A stretch of DNA of 64,000 nucleotides, taken from NCBI RefSeq assembly GCF_042477335.2, contig NC_091262.1, positions 40,211,001-40,275,000 of the forward strand, written 5' to 3'. The translations under genes were made by a program, and so were the position numbers. The stretch is from Ovis canadensis. Lineage: Eukaryota; Chordata; Mammalia; Artiodactyla; Bovidae. Within the stretch, counting starts at the first letter, position 1, and each line of letters starts with the position of its first letter. Under the pieces are notes generated by a model that was given only the letters and a program-made list of their open reading frames with translations, was not told the origin of the DNA and made no database searches. Of the stretch, positions 12,524 to 22,979 are shown piece after piece.

Positions 12524-13082
12524 AAGTTCTTTATTTAATCTAATACCAGTTGTCATATTTTCCACTGTTAATAGCTTGTGTTTCGCATAGTGAAGTTTTC
12601 CAATGAAAACGCTGAGTTGTAAAGTGTTTGTTGTTAAGGCTATGCGTGTCTGTGTGTCAGAAGTAGGATTTGTTGAGATTGGCGCCAGGTGTGTCCTGAT
12701 GCCCCTGAGTAGAAATTCTGAAAGCTGAGCATCCTTCAGTGAAAAGTTCAGGCTGCTCTATAAAGACATTTCAAGGAGGTCATGATCTTGGAGATTGGAC
12801 AGTCAGGGCACTCAAGAAAAGGCTGTCCGAGTGACTACACACCCACCTCTGTCCTTTGCGCCTGTGCCCAGCGCTCCTTTACTCATTCAGTGCAGCCCCC
12901 GAGGCCCGTGAAACAGGATGTCAAACAGTGTCAGGTTACGAGAAAATAAGTTTGACTCTAATAGTAACGCTCCCTACTATTGATAGGTTATCCTGTATGG
13001 TTCTCATCATTCTGCAGATCCAATCAAAGAAGGTAAGAGTTAGTCTGATGCCATTTTAATCTGGAAGTCGTTTACTTTAATT

Positions 13083-13192
13083 TTTTACTTCTGGTCGCAC
13101 CCTGTGGCATATGGGATCTAGTTCCCTGACCAGGGATCAAACCCATGCCCTCTATAATGAAAGCTCAGAGTCTGGACTGCCTGGGAATTCCT
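13083..13192 (-). mobile_element. CHR-2-type SINE
   Basis: Antisense element with the B-box complement ctgaccagggatcaaaccca and a short head. Confidence 0.82.
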
Positions 13193-13779
13193 CTTTTACT
13201 TTTAACTTTTAATATTAACCATCTCATACTCCTCTCCCCTTCAATAACTACCTTCAGTTTTTATTTTTTTCTTCCTCTTATTGTTGTTTATTATTTAGTT
13301 GTTTATAATAGATAGCAAAATACCCTGCCACAGAGCTGGCCAGTGTGGAAAGAGCCTACACTTCAAATGTGGGGGTTGCAGGTAGTCTTACCTCCAGGGC
13401 CTTGTGATGCCCTGGAATCCACCCCATGCAGCATCCAGTGGCCCTCATGCTTTGGGGTGTCAGAGCCTACTTTAATGAAAATTGTGGAGGGAGAAGACCC
13501 CTAATCTTAAGTATATTTCCCCCTCCAAGGGACTTTGAATTCTCAGTTAAATCCTACTGAAATGGACCTCCCTGTCCATCAGAGAAGGAACTCAGTTGTG
13601 GTTCCAGTGGAGGGAGGTCCTCCGCAGGATAACTTCCCTTCAGTCCATAGCATCTCTCCAGGGGATGGTCTGTTGATGAATGATAACAGTCCCTTCCTGA
13701 CACCTCCCAAGATTTCATCCTCATTGAAGGGATTCATGTTTTAAATTTGTGGATTTAAGGCAAGAAATACTGGAGCCAT

Positions 13780-13859
13780 GAGTTCCTTCCTCAAAACCAT
13801 TCATCATAACTCTTTTTGCGAGTTCCTTCCTCAAAACCATTCATCAAAACTCTTTTTGC
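13780..13859 (+). repeat. 40-bp tandem duplication
   Basis: Two directly adjacent copies of a 40-base unit starting gagttccttcctcaaaac (13780-13819 and 13820-13859), differing at one base. Confidence 0.97.
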
Positions 13860-13873
13860 TGACCTGTCTTATA

Positions 13874-14073
13874 AAAAGATGTATTTATTTGGCTGCATCA
13901 GTCTTGGGTGCGGCATGTGGGTTCTTCCTTGCAGCACCCAGGCTTACTCTTTGCAGTATGGCGCTTAGTTGCTCCTTGGCATGTGGGGTCTTAGCTCCCC
14001 AGCTAGGAATCAAACCTGCATCACCTGCATTAGAGGGCAGGTTCTTAACCACTGGATGACTAAGGAAGTCCCG
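13874..14073 (-). mobile_element. CHR-1-type SINE
   Basis: Antisense element opening with ttatttggctgcatcag and ending in a diverged head (ccactggatgactaagg). Confidence 0.8.
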
Positions 14074-14225
14074 CTGATCCTGTTTTTAATCACTCATTCT
14101 TCCAACTGAAATGAATCCCAGGCAGGAACGCCAGACAAGACTTGCATCTTGGGACCCTCTTCTTCTACAAGCACAGTTGTGTTAGATGGTGTCAAGGTCA
14201 AAGGCCTGGGGCCACACAGAAACTG

Positions 14226-14349
14226 TTTTTTTGGGTTTTTTTTTTTTGCTGCACCAGGTCTTAGTTGCAGCCTGTGGGATCTAGTTTGAACCCAGACCCC
14301 CTGCAGTGGGAGTGTGAAGTCTTAGCCACTGGACCACCAGGAAAATCCT
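14226..14349 (-). mobile_element. CHR-2-type SINE just upstream of exon 2
   Basis: Antisense element whose poly(A) tail reads as T-rich sequence on the + strand (about 14226-14248). It lies 100 bp upstream of the ABHD17C exon 2 acceptor. Confidence 0.85.
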
Positions 14350-14449
14350 AGTTGTAGGAGTTTTGTGAGTTTATGACACTGTGGTGTTTGGCTCCCTCGG
14401 TCTCGCTGCCACATGTCAGCTAATGGCCCATGCCCTCTGACTTCTCCAG

Positions 14450-14629
14450 GTATGGCGTAAGTCCCGAGAATATCATCCTGTACGGTCAGAGCATTGGGAC
14501 GGTCCCCACGGTAGACCTGGCCTCCAGGTATGAGTGTGCTGCGGTGATTCTCCATTCGCCTCTGATGTCTGGATTGCGTGTGGCTTTCCCCGACACCAGG
14601 AAAACGTACTGCTTTGACGCCTTCCCCAG
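14450..14629 (+). CDS. ABHD17C: ABHD17C coding exon 2 (nucleophile serine)
   Basis: ABHD17C is a membrane-associated alpha/beta-hydrolase that removes palmitate from cysteines of proteins such as N-Ras and PSD-95. This 180-bp exon encodes 59 whole codons plus two split codons. It reads [18 protein letters not shown] near its start and ends KTYCFDAFP. The GQSIG nucleophile elbow supplies the catalytic serine; counting back from the stop in a 329-residue protein makes it Ser211. The acceptor is ctctgacttctccag before 14450 and the donor is gtaagc from 14630. The split codons join in frame with 19216 to give a serine, the ABHD17C residue at this point. The wording at [10 protein letters not shown] and the C-terminus favour ABHD17C over ABHD17A and ABHD17B. 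The N-terminal cysteine cluster that is palmitoylated lies in exon 1, outside the window. Confidence 0.97.
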
Positions 14630-15040
14630 GTAAGCTCACTGCTGTACAGTAAGTAGGTACTAAGACATCCAGTGACCCAACTTCAGATCAGAAGCCACGG
14701 TTCATTGTGGGTAAACCTCTCCTGAATGCAGCGGCCATCAGCCCCTGTGCTGGGCTCCTCAGGGGACGGGAGGCAGATGTGGCACCTGACCGACCAGGGA
14801 CTTAGTCCTCTGGGCCAGACTCATTTGGAAAAAAAAAAAACTGCCAGATGACGTCCAGGGACCTTGCTTGTCCCGACATCCAGGATTAATTGATTCAGCT
14901 GGATGTACAGGATAAAAAAAAAGAAAACAAGTGCACACAGGTCTTAAAGGAACTTCTAGTACAGTATTCATGTGTTCACTCAGATGGACATGTATTGTTG
15001 AGTCACAAGAACTAAATCAGAGGTCTAGATACTCAAATAG

Positions 15041-15218
15041 GTCTTCCCTGATAGCTCAGGCTTCCATCCCTGGGTTGAGAAGATCCCCTGGAGAAGGAAA
15101 TAGCAATCCTTTCCAGTATCCTTGCCTGGGAAGTTCCATGGACAGAGGAGCCTGGTGGGGCTACAGTCCGTGGGGTTGCAGAAGAGTCAGACACGACTTA
15201 GTGACCAAATAACAACAG
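15041..15218 (+). mobile_element. Bov-tA SINE, head deleted
   Basis: Sense element that has lost most of the tRNA-like head between gatagctcag and ccatccctgggttg (near 15058). The tail is normal. Confidence 0.88.
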
Positions 15219-15617
15219 ACACTCATATAAAGACTGTAAGCATCCCCACGTTTGAAGTTTCTCTTATGTTTTTGGTCAGACCCCTAGGTAAGAGAAAAAG
15301 TAATGTAAGCTATGCCAATGATGGGCGTCAGGGACAGTGTTAAGTCCTCCATACAGCCCTAGACACCTCCTGTTGCCCACCTGTGCCTGAAGCCCCGCTT
15401 CCCTGCATGAGAGCCCATGGCCAGGCCCCCTCCTGCCAGCACCCCAGGGGCGGCAGAGCTCCTGCCAGCCTAGCCTCTGCTGTTTTCCAGTCCCTGAACA
15501 GGAGGAAAACAGGCAGCTGTATTATACAAGCAAAAGCAGTGGGCACATTGCCTTCTTGAACACCTCTATTTGAAAACCTCTGCTTTAAAAAAAAAAAAAA
15601 ATCTAAGCTGAGGAAGG

Positions 15618-15821
15618 GCTTCACTGGTGACTTAGATGGTAAAGAATCCACCTGCAATGCAGGAGACCTGGGTTCGATCCCTGGGTTGGGAAGATTCCCT
15701 GGAGGAGGGCATGGCAACCCACTCCAATATAATTGCCTGGAGAATCCCCAACAGAGGAGCCTGGCGGGCTACAGTTCATGGGGTCGCAAAGAGTCAGACA
15801 CGACTGAGCGACTAAGCACAA
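15618..15821 (+). mobile_element. Bov-tA SINE
   Basis: Complete sense element with an intact B-box core and BovB tail ending gactgagcgactaagcaca. Confidence 0.92.
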
Positions 15822-16410
15822 GCTAAGGAAAGTATTTAATAAAGATTATTTGCCCAGGGTACATCCAAAATTTTGACAGCAGGACACCCATGGCCATGTT
15901 ATAGAAAACCTCAACAGAAGTGTGTACAGTTTTTGGATTTTGATCAACACCTTCATTGCTGTCATTCTGTTATTATTGGGAATAAGAGTAGGGGGAGCAT
16001 CATTTGGTTGCATAAACATCTGTTCCACAGATGGGCTTAGTTTCCTAAGAAGAAACTTTCTCATAACACCTTGGGTGAACTCGGTTGTGCAGCCTGTATG
16101 AGGTTCAGCTTCATGGGAAAGTTAAGCAAGCTGCAGATTTCTAGTGGCATGGCTGAGAATGCTAAGCAGGGACCCTGTGCATCTCAAATGTGGCCTTATT
16201 TGTGCTGAATGGGTAATGAGAGGTCCATTTGTTGAAGGGAGATATTTAGCATGTTTGTGGAAAGCCACACAAGGGGTTACCCTGGCAACAAAACAAATAG
16301 GTTTTCCCCTGACTCTTAAATTAGCAGATACCTTAAAATACAGCCACAGCAACTAATTGCAGCTTATTAATTAACAGGAAGCCCGCATACTGCTCTTACT
16401 CAGTTTGCGT

Positions 16411-16530
16411 GATCTGCCAGGCATGGGCTAATCACTTCATGCTCCTTTTCTTGAAAGACTCATTTTACAGTGAGGAAACTGAGGCTGAGAAAGTTAAGTG
16501 GTTTAAGCAGCTTCATTAATGTAGGCAAGT
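16411..16530 (+). mobile_element. MIR SINE remnant
   Basis: Ancient mammalian SINE recognised from tgccaggcatgggctaatc followed by ttttacagtgaggaaactga and ggctgagaaagttaag. Confidence 0.8.
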
Positions 16531-16751
16531 GGGAACAGGCAGAAAAGGCCATTCTTCCTGTTCAGTACCATGAAGTATCAAAATGAGAGACTTCAAACCA
16601 TCAGTAGTCACATGAACTGTCATCACTAATCGAACGTGAGGAATGTTTTCTTAGGGTGTCTGTTGCTACCAAATGCACACTTGTTTCTGTGTCCCTCTCC
16701 TTAAGGAAGGCGCTTTCCCATTTCTTTTTTAATACTGAAGAATAGAGATAA

Positions 16752-16850
16752 GGAACTTCGCTGGTGGTCCAGTGGTTAGAGACTCCGAGCTTAATCCCTG
16801 GTTGGGGAACTATTACGGGATCACACATGCCATACAGCGTGGCCAAATAT
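16752..16850 (+). mobile_element. CHR-2-type SINE
   Basis: Short sense copy with an internal deletion before the B-box core (agcttaatccctggttgggg). Confidence 0.82.
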
Positions 16851-16937
16851 ACATATATTTATAACATATATTATGTATATGTAGAGAGATAAGTAATCCT
16901 AGTCATTACTTTTGGTGGTTTATTCTCTCTTGCCAAA

Positions 16938-17154
16938 AAGTGAAAGTGTTAGTCACTCAGTTGTGTCTGACTCTTTGCAACCCCACAGACTGTTTGTAGC
17001 CCGCCAGGCTCCTCTATCCATGGGATTTTCTAGACAAGAATACTAGAGCGGGTTGCCAGTCCCTTCTCCAGGGGATCTTCCCGATTCATGGATCAAACCT
17101 GAGTCTCCTGCATTGTAGGCAGATTCTTTACTGTCTGAGCCACCAGGGAAGCCC
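16938..17154 (-). mobile_element. Bov-tA SINE
   Basis: Complete antisense element from gaaagtgttagtcactcag to gagccaccagggaagccc. Confidence 0.92.
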
Positions 17155-17718
17155 TTATTCTCTCTTGCCTCCTTTATATTTAGAATCAAGATGGTGGCAT
17201 TTAACTTAAATACACCTTCCAGGCTATAGAGAGTCCCTGAAACCATGCAGCATGGAACTGTCAGCAAATAGATTTTTAATGGAATATAATTGGACTTTTG
17301 CATACTGAGAAGAAGTCACTTTAAAAATTAAATATTAGAGGATAATAGATTTCTAAATAAGATTCCTAATCTGCCAAATTGACTCCTGCCACAGTAGCCC
17401 TGATCTTGGCAAATGACATGGCCAATGAGGTCTTGCATTCTTCCTGGACGTTGTGAGGTGGTTGGCAACTTCGTGAGCTGTTAACGAGGCTCCGTGACAG
17501 CTGTTTGTAGATCTTTGGAATGTGTGATGGATGTTAGGGTCTGTATAGCTCCACAGCCTCATGCCTGTTCTTTAATAATCTTCTTCAGGCTTCAGTTCCC
17601 TCCGTGGTTTAACAGAGACAGTCTCTCCTCTTTAACTGTGTCTCACTGAAGAACAGCATTTCATATATCAAGTGCAAAGCACCTGGTCGTGGTCCATGTT
17701 GAATGACTGTTTGTTGAT

Positions 17719-17922
17719 GTTTCATTGCTCAGGCATATCTGACTCTTTGTGACCCCAAGGACTGTAGCCCACCAGGCTCCTCTGTCCATGGGATTTCCCA
17801 GGTAAGAATACTGGAGTGGGTTGCCATGCCCTTCTCCAGGGGATCTTCCCAACCCAGGGATCGAACCCGAGTCTCCTGCATTGGCAGGTGGATTCTTTAC
17901 CACTGAGCCACCAGGTAAGCCC
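17719..17922 (-). mobile_element. Bov-tA SINE
   Basis: Complete antisense element with the B-box complement cccagggatcgaacccgag. Confidence 0.92.
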
Positions 17923-18233
17923 TTAATAAATGCTAGCCGTGACATAACAAAGTGACCCCTGTGGGTAGAACCAGCTGATCCCTCTGTAACTTTGGCTAGG
18001 ATCAGATACAGAAAGTCAGCAGTAAGGGGGTGTCTGACAGGAGGCCAAACTGGACAGGGGGTCACCTCTATGTGTTTGTAGGGGAAATGACAGTGATCTC
18101 CAGCAGAGAAGTCACCCACGCACCCAGCCTAACAAGCCTTACTAACTTCTCAGTTCCTCTTTGGGAAATGCTTTCAGAGCCTGTAGTATATTCTTTTGGA
18201 GATCCTCAAATATTCATCCTCTGTGGGTAGATT

Positions 18234-18450
18234 GGGCTTCCCAGGTGGTGCAGTGGTAAAGAATCTCCCTGCCAAATTCAGGAGATGCAAGAGGCGTGGA
18301 TTCAATACCTGGGTCAGGAAGATCCCCTGAAATAGAAAATGGCAACCCACTCCAATATTCTTGCCTGGAAGATCCTATGGACAGAAGGACCCTGGCGGGC
18401 TACAGTTCATGGGCTCACAAGCTGAATTTTGGGACTTCCCTGGTGGCTAG
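18234..18450 (+). mobile_element. Bov-tA SINE plus a second SINE head
   Basis: A sense Bov-tA (18234-18425) is followed at 18431-18450 by an isolated SINE start (gggacttccctggtggctag) with no body. This is probably the stub of a second insertion. Confidence 0.85.
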
Positions 18451-18884
18451 ATATGATTTTTGTAAACAGAATTCATTCAGGGTCCAATCTAGGCATACAT
18501 TAAATTTTCAAGCTAAATAGTACAGTTTTTATTTAAGGATGAGGTTTTCGTTTTTATGAAATGAGGCTTCTGACAACCTTGTTAATCAGTGCTGAAGATG
18601 GCTTACACACAGAGAAAGTCCTGAAAACTTGAGTGGCTGTGTGTTCAGTGCCCAGCTTTCAGGAGACATTCATTCCAGTATGTTAAGTTCTAGCTTGTTT
18701 ATTTTTTTTAAAAAATCCTCTCTCCAAAATATGAACGTATCAGAAATATTATTTACCAGATGGGTAGTCAGATGACATTTAGAAGTTCTGTTTTTAATAA
18801 AAATACTTTTACAAAAACACAATGGCTAATGGCATTGTAGTATTCTCAGTTGAATCCTGGAACAGAAATAGGACTTCAGTGGAA

Positions 18885-19080
18885 AAGTTCATAAAATGCA
18901 AATAAAGTCTGGAGTTTAGTAACATACCAATGCTGGTTTTTTGGTTTGGACAAACGGACTACGATCATGTGCGTTGTTGGCCTTTTGGAGAGGGGGTTAG
19001 GAGTAGATAGGAGCACTGTGTTATCTTTGTACCTTTCCTGTAAATCAAGAATTATTGTGAAATGCAAAGTTAATTTTTTA
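18885..19080 (+). mobile_element. L1 3' end (old)
   Basis: Sense L1 3' UTR end, recognised from taaagtctggagtttagtaa, the ttatctttgtacctttcctg segment, and the final tgtgaaatgcaaagttaat with an A-run. Confidence 0.65.
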
Positions 19081-19215
19081 AAAAAAATGAACTACTAGAA
19101 AAGTGAGGGGAAATTCCTCCAGGGCACATGCCTTGTTTGCCTAGGATGCTGACTGGGTTACATTGAGTGTGAAGTCTGTGATCCTTCTTTTCTCTCCCCC
19201 TTTCCTGTCTTGAAG

Positions 19216-19435
19216 CATTGACAAGATCTCCAAAGTCACCTCTCCCGTGTTGGTCATTCACGGCACAGAGGACGAGGTCATCGACTTCTCCCACGGCCTG
19301 GCCATGTACGAGCGCTGTCCCCGGGCCGTGGAGCCGCTCTGGGTCGAAGGGGCTGGGCATAATGACATAGAGCTTTATGCACAATACCTAGAGAGACTAA
19401 AACAGTTCATTTCTCACGAACTTCCCAATTCCTGA
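19216..19435 (+). CDS. ABHD17C: ABHD17C terminal coding exon (Asp and His of the triad)
   Basis: This exon completes the hydrolase. Its first base finishes a serine codon split with exon 2. It then encodes 72 residues ending ISHELPNS and a TGA at 19433-19435. The strand-end motif [14 protein letters not shown] carries the acid residue (Asp276 if the protein has 329 residues), and [12 protein letters not shown] carries the base (His305). Together with GQSIG in the previous exon the triad is complete, so nothing suggests a pseudogene: both splice sites are canonical and the frame is intact. The acceptor is tttcctgtcttgaag. The C-terminal PNS matches ABHD17C rather than its paralogues. Confidence 0.98.
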
Positions 19436-20154
19436 AGACGACAACTTGATCTTACCTCATTGACTGTGAACACGAGTCCTCCGTTTTACACCTGCTTTCA
19501 CTGGACAGCCGTCATGGCGTGATCACCACAAGGAAGCACGCAGCTTTTCGGGCATCCTCAGCAGAGAGCCGAGGACTTCTCAGTCTTTCGTATCCACAGG
19601 TTCTACTGACTCACACATCTTGTTAAACCGAACAGTTGTGACTTCCAGCTTCATTGCCTTGCAGGGCGGGAATGAGAGCTGAGTGGGGGAACCACTTTCT
19701 TGTGCTGTAAAAAAGGATGCTCACCCCCTTTCTCCACCTTACCCGTCACGTAGGATGCATTAATGCAGGACTCAGCCTCTCTCTACCCGTGTTCTCAGTA
19801 TTTGACCTGCAGCTCTCTTTCAGCCACTGGATTCATGGGTGCAGTCCATTTGTGAAGCTGTGATAGTTTAACTGGAAACCATTGTGATGAAAATTCTTTT
19901 GTTCATTTTTATTAACATGCTGATCTTTTCCCTCAGACAAATCAATTAAAGGGTAATTTACTGGAACTATGGTGAATGGCTTCATCAACTGGAACCATAT
20001 AAATATAACTGGAATATTCTTAAACAAAATGAAACTTTTTTTTTTAAGTGTAAAGTTATTACTACTAGTTCACAGAGTTTTAATATTTTGATCGTCTGGT
20101 TGGTCTAACAAAGAACCTAGCCAACTTTCCTCCTTGTAGGCTTTTTTAAAGTAA

Positions 20155-20162
20155 TGTACATA
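20155..20162 (+). promoter_or_regulatory. Candidate Pumilio-binding site in the 3' UTR
   Basis: TGTACATA fits the Pumilio recognition consensus UGUANAUA in the sense of the mRNA. One 8-mer in 1.2 kb can arise by chance. Confidence 0.4.
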
Positions 20163-20665
20163 TTTGCAATCACATTGTGCATAGATTCCTATTGAGTAAT
20201 TTTCTTCCTTCAGGCCACAACAATGAACTGCAGATTCCTTGTTTGTAATGTAAATGATTGAATACATTTTGTTAATATGTTTTTATTCCTATGTTTTGCT
20301 ATTAAAAAAAATTTTATAACATTTCCAGGACAAAAAAAAAAGACAAGTTTATGCTTTGAAAAATTTATGTAATTAAAATTTCATGAAACTAATCTTTTTA
20401 GTTTAGGAGTTATTTGGATTTTGACACTGGGGTTGCACCAACAGCATCAGAAATGTAAGATGCTTAAAATTGTTACACTACTTCTGTTGATTGGGGGTTT
20501 GGGTTTGAGAGTTCTTTGGTTTTATTAAAAAAAGCTTTTTTTTTTTTTTTTCCAAATTTAAAAGCCTTAAATGTACTGTAAGCCTCCGATTGTTGTACAG
20601 CTGGGTTGCGGGTGACTGCCAGTTTGTGTAGTGTTGCCTGGTTGCAACACAGTGGTTGGTCATGG

Positions 20666-20671
20666 AATAAA
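20666..20671 (+). terminator. ABHD17C: Probable ABHD17C poly(A) signal
   Basis: A canonical AATAAA is followed 15-30 bases later by a GT-rich stretch (aaaatgtgggctcgtg), the usual arrangement for cleavage near 20685-20690. Confidence 0.7.
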
Positions 20672-21339
20672 GGATGCATGGATCTGAAAATGTGGGCTCG
20701 TGCCATTTATTCCTTCCTCTCTCCATCAAAGGAAGCATTTCATCTGGATTTAAGAAGAAACCCTTGCAACTTACACACATCTCTACCTTTCTCAAGGTGT
20801 ATGCTTTTGTTCTGTGAAAGACCGTAGATTAATTTCGGAGAAACCAAGATGAGAAGCACATAGTGGTAACATGCAGACTGAGTCCAAATAGAGAATGCAG
20901 TGGGTTCTGGCTGTGAAACAAAGGGGATGAAGGCAATCTCACTGGGATCTGGCTTGGACTGAGAACAGGCCTGTTTCTTGGGAACACCTGAGCTGAGTCT
21001 TTTCTGTCCTTTGATCACTGACCAGAAAAAAAACAACTGAGGGGTGTTTGTTTGCCAGTGTCAAGAGGATTACACTTCCTGGGGAGAGAAATGATGGAGG
21101 AGGGCACACGGCCGTGCTCCCGGGCATATGTGTCCCAGCACCTTGCAAGCTACTCCTTGGCCTTAGGTCAGTACCTAAAAAGCGGGGCCTTGGAAGGGAG
21201 GAGTTCCCACTCACCTTAGGATGCATCAGCAAAGTTCCAGACGTGGTATTGTCCCAGAGGTCTGGGTGACCTTGAATGGAAACACATCCAACAGCGTGCC
21301 TGTGGGGTGTGGCAGCACATAAGCTCGGTTTGTGTGCTG

Positions 21340-21452
21340 TGTGTGCGTGCTTAGTCGCTTAGTTGTGTCTGACTTTGCAGTTCCCTGGACTATAGCCCAC
21401 TGGGCTACTCTGTCCATGGGATTCTCCAGGCAAGAATACTGGAGTGGGTTTG
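21340..21452 (-). mobile_element. Bov-A SINE monomer
   Basis: Antisense BovB-tail unit only, from gcttagtcgcttagttgtg to caagaatactggagtgggt. The tRNA-like part is absent. Confidence 0.85.
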
Positions 21453-21816
21453 CAGAGACCAGATTTCTAAGTCCATTTGTCTGTTGCTTGCATCTTCTGT
21501 AACCGTCCCCCGCCCTTCCCCTCCTGAACTATTTATTTAGTAAACTTTATTTTTTTTTTAAGAAAAAAATGTAAAATCAGCTTTTATCTAGTATATTCTG
21601 ACATTAAAGAAGCAGTTCCAGTAATTAAAAGCTCAAATAGCTCTAAGGAGATAAATCCTTCTTTTATGAGGAAGACATTTTTATAATTTGCACAATAGAG
21701 TATTGTTACCTTTAGGCAGAATGTTGTGTGGTAGAGCTCTAGAACTTACTTGTCTTGCATAACTGGCACTAGTAAACTTAGTCTGTCAACTTTCAGCAGT
21801 GTTAATGGGAAACTGT

Positions 21817-22034
21817 CATAAGATACATCTGGTGGCTCAGATGGTAAAGAACCTGCCTGCAATGTGGCAGAGCTGAGTTCGATCCCTGGGTCAGGACGAT
21901 CCCATGGAGGAGGAAATAGCAACCCACTCCAGTATTTTGCCTGGAGAATTCCATGGATGGAGCAACCTGGTGGGCTATAGTTCATGGGGTTGCAAAGAGT
22001 AGGACACAAATGAGTGACTAACAATTTCACTTTA
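21817..22034 (+). mobile_element. Bov-tA SINE
   Basis: Sense element with a degraded first few bases. The repeated ttaatgggaaact to the left (about 21804) and right (about 22032) marks the target duplication. Confidence 0.88.
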
Positions 22035-22818
22035 ATGGGAAACTAGAGTAAAACCCACAGTTGCAGAAGCTAAGGGGGCAAAACCCCTGAAGTTCGTTGT
22101 TTTAGTAACTTGATGTAGGTGGTTTGTGGTTTATGTCCATTTGAAGTGGCTCATGTCTTTGGACCCCTGACAGGAAGAGGGTTTTGTCTGCTCTTTCCTG
22201 AAGTTTGTCATGGGGACAGCCTTTCTCTGAGGATGGCATGTGTGATGACAGTGGGAATCCCAAGAGAGACCCCATTCACGACAGTTCCAGATTCGGAACA
22301 CACTTGGTGCTAAACCTAAAAGATCTGTTTTCTGCTCTGAGATGGAGTGAGGACCAGCTCCATCTCAGTGGAAAAAAGCAAAAGCAATCTAGCACTACTA
22401 AATACAATGGAAAAGTCTTAGATGCAGGAACTGGTAATAAAATAAAGATTATGCAGGCCAAAGACCAAGTAAAGATGAAGCTCGTTTTGTCTTGGAAGGA
22501 ATTTGCTGAACTTAGGTTAACCTGAGCATTGCTTTTCCAGTCTGGTGGAGCTCAGGGAACTGTCAACAAACCATGGAGTGCCCTCCACCATGGGAAGACT
22601 AATTGGAAACTGCCCTTTTTAAGGGAAAATCATATGATCTTCTCCATAGACACAGACAAAACATTGGATGGAATTCAATGTCCCATTCATAATTAAAAAC
22701 CAAACAAAACTTATCAAACTAGAGCTAGAAAGCAACTTTATGGATAGAGATTATCTCAAAACTAAAAAGCCAAGCATTATACTGAGTGGTAAAACAATGG
22801 AAAAATTATTCCATTTTA

Positions 22819-22932
22819 TGTATATTTAAATGTTTTATTTACTTTTAAATTTTCTAAATTTGAAAACATTTTATGGCTCCCCTGCAGTGGAAGCATGGAG
22901 TCTTAACCACTGGACTGCCAGGGAAGTTCCAC
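22819..22932 (-). mobile_element. CHR-2-type SINE nested in L1
   Basis: Antisense element with an A/T-rich tail and the head ccactggactgccagggaag. A 14-bp target duplication attattccatttta flanks it (22805-22818 and 22933-22946). Confidence 0.9.
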
Positions 22933-22979
22933 ATTATTCCATTTTAGATTGGGAATTAGCCATGGTACTTACCATTCTT

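Larger units (their letters stand above)
1..14449 (+). other. ABHD17C: 3' part of ABHD17C intron 1
   Basis: This is intronic sequence leading to the exon that starts at 14450. The GC-rich first exon of the gene lies upstream of the window. The repeats in it are listed separately. I see no gene, RNA or recognisable recent repeat in 1-799, 1048-1565, 1707-2018, 2139-2708, 3081-3429, 3946-4449, 4606-5679, 5901-6747, 7136-8342, 8486-9210, 9263-9940, 12524-13082 and 13193-13779. About 9940-10330 looks like an old, diverged L1-type tail in antisense, but I cannot place it firmly. Reading frames of 60-130 codons in this stretch overlap SINEs or lack any family resemblance and are treated as chance. 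Confidence 0.8.
14630..19215 (+). other. ABHD17C: ABHD17C intron 2
   Basis: A 4.6-kb intron bounded by gtaagc at 14630 and ttgaag before 19216. It holds several SINEs, a MIR and an L1 3' end, listed separately. I see nothing recognisable in 14650-15040, 15219-15617, 15822-16410, 17155-17718, 17923-18233 or 18451-18884. Confidence 0.95.
19436..20690 (+). other. ABHD17C: ABHD17C 3' UTR
   Basis: Sequence from the stop codon to just past the AATAAA at 20666. It is A/T-rich and free of recognisable SINEs, unlike everything around it, as expected of exonic sequence under some constraint. The 3' end is inferred from the poly(A) signal, so about 1.25 kb is an estimate. Earlier alternative cleavage cannot be excluded. 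Confidence 0.75.

Noticed and set aside
13780-13859. Tandem 40-bp pair as a CRISPR-like or satellite array
   Set aside because: Only two adjacent copies without spacers. It is a simple local duplication in an intron.
19946-19951. Upstream ATTAAA as the main ABHD17C poly(A) signal
   Set aside because: It is a weaker hexamer without a clear GT-rich element. The AATAAA at 20666 has better context, though alternative use is possible.
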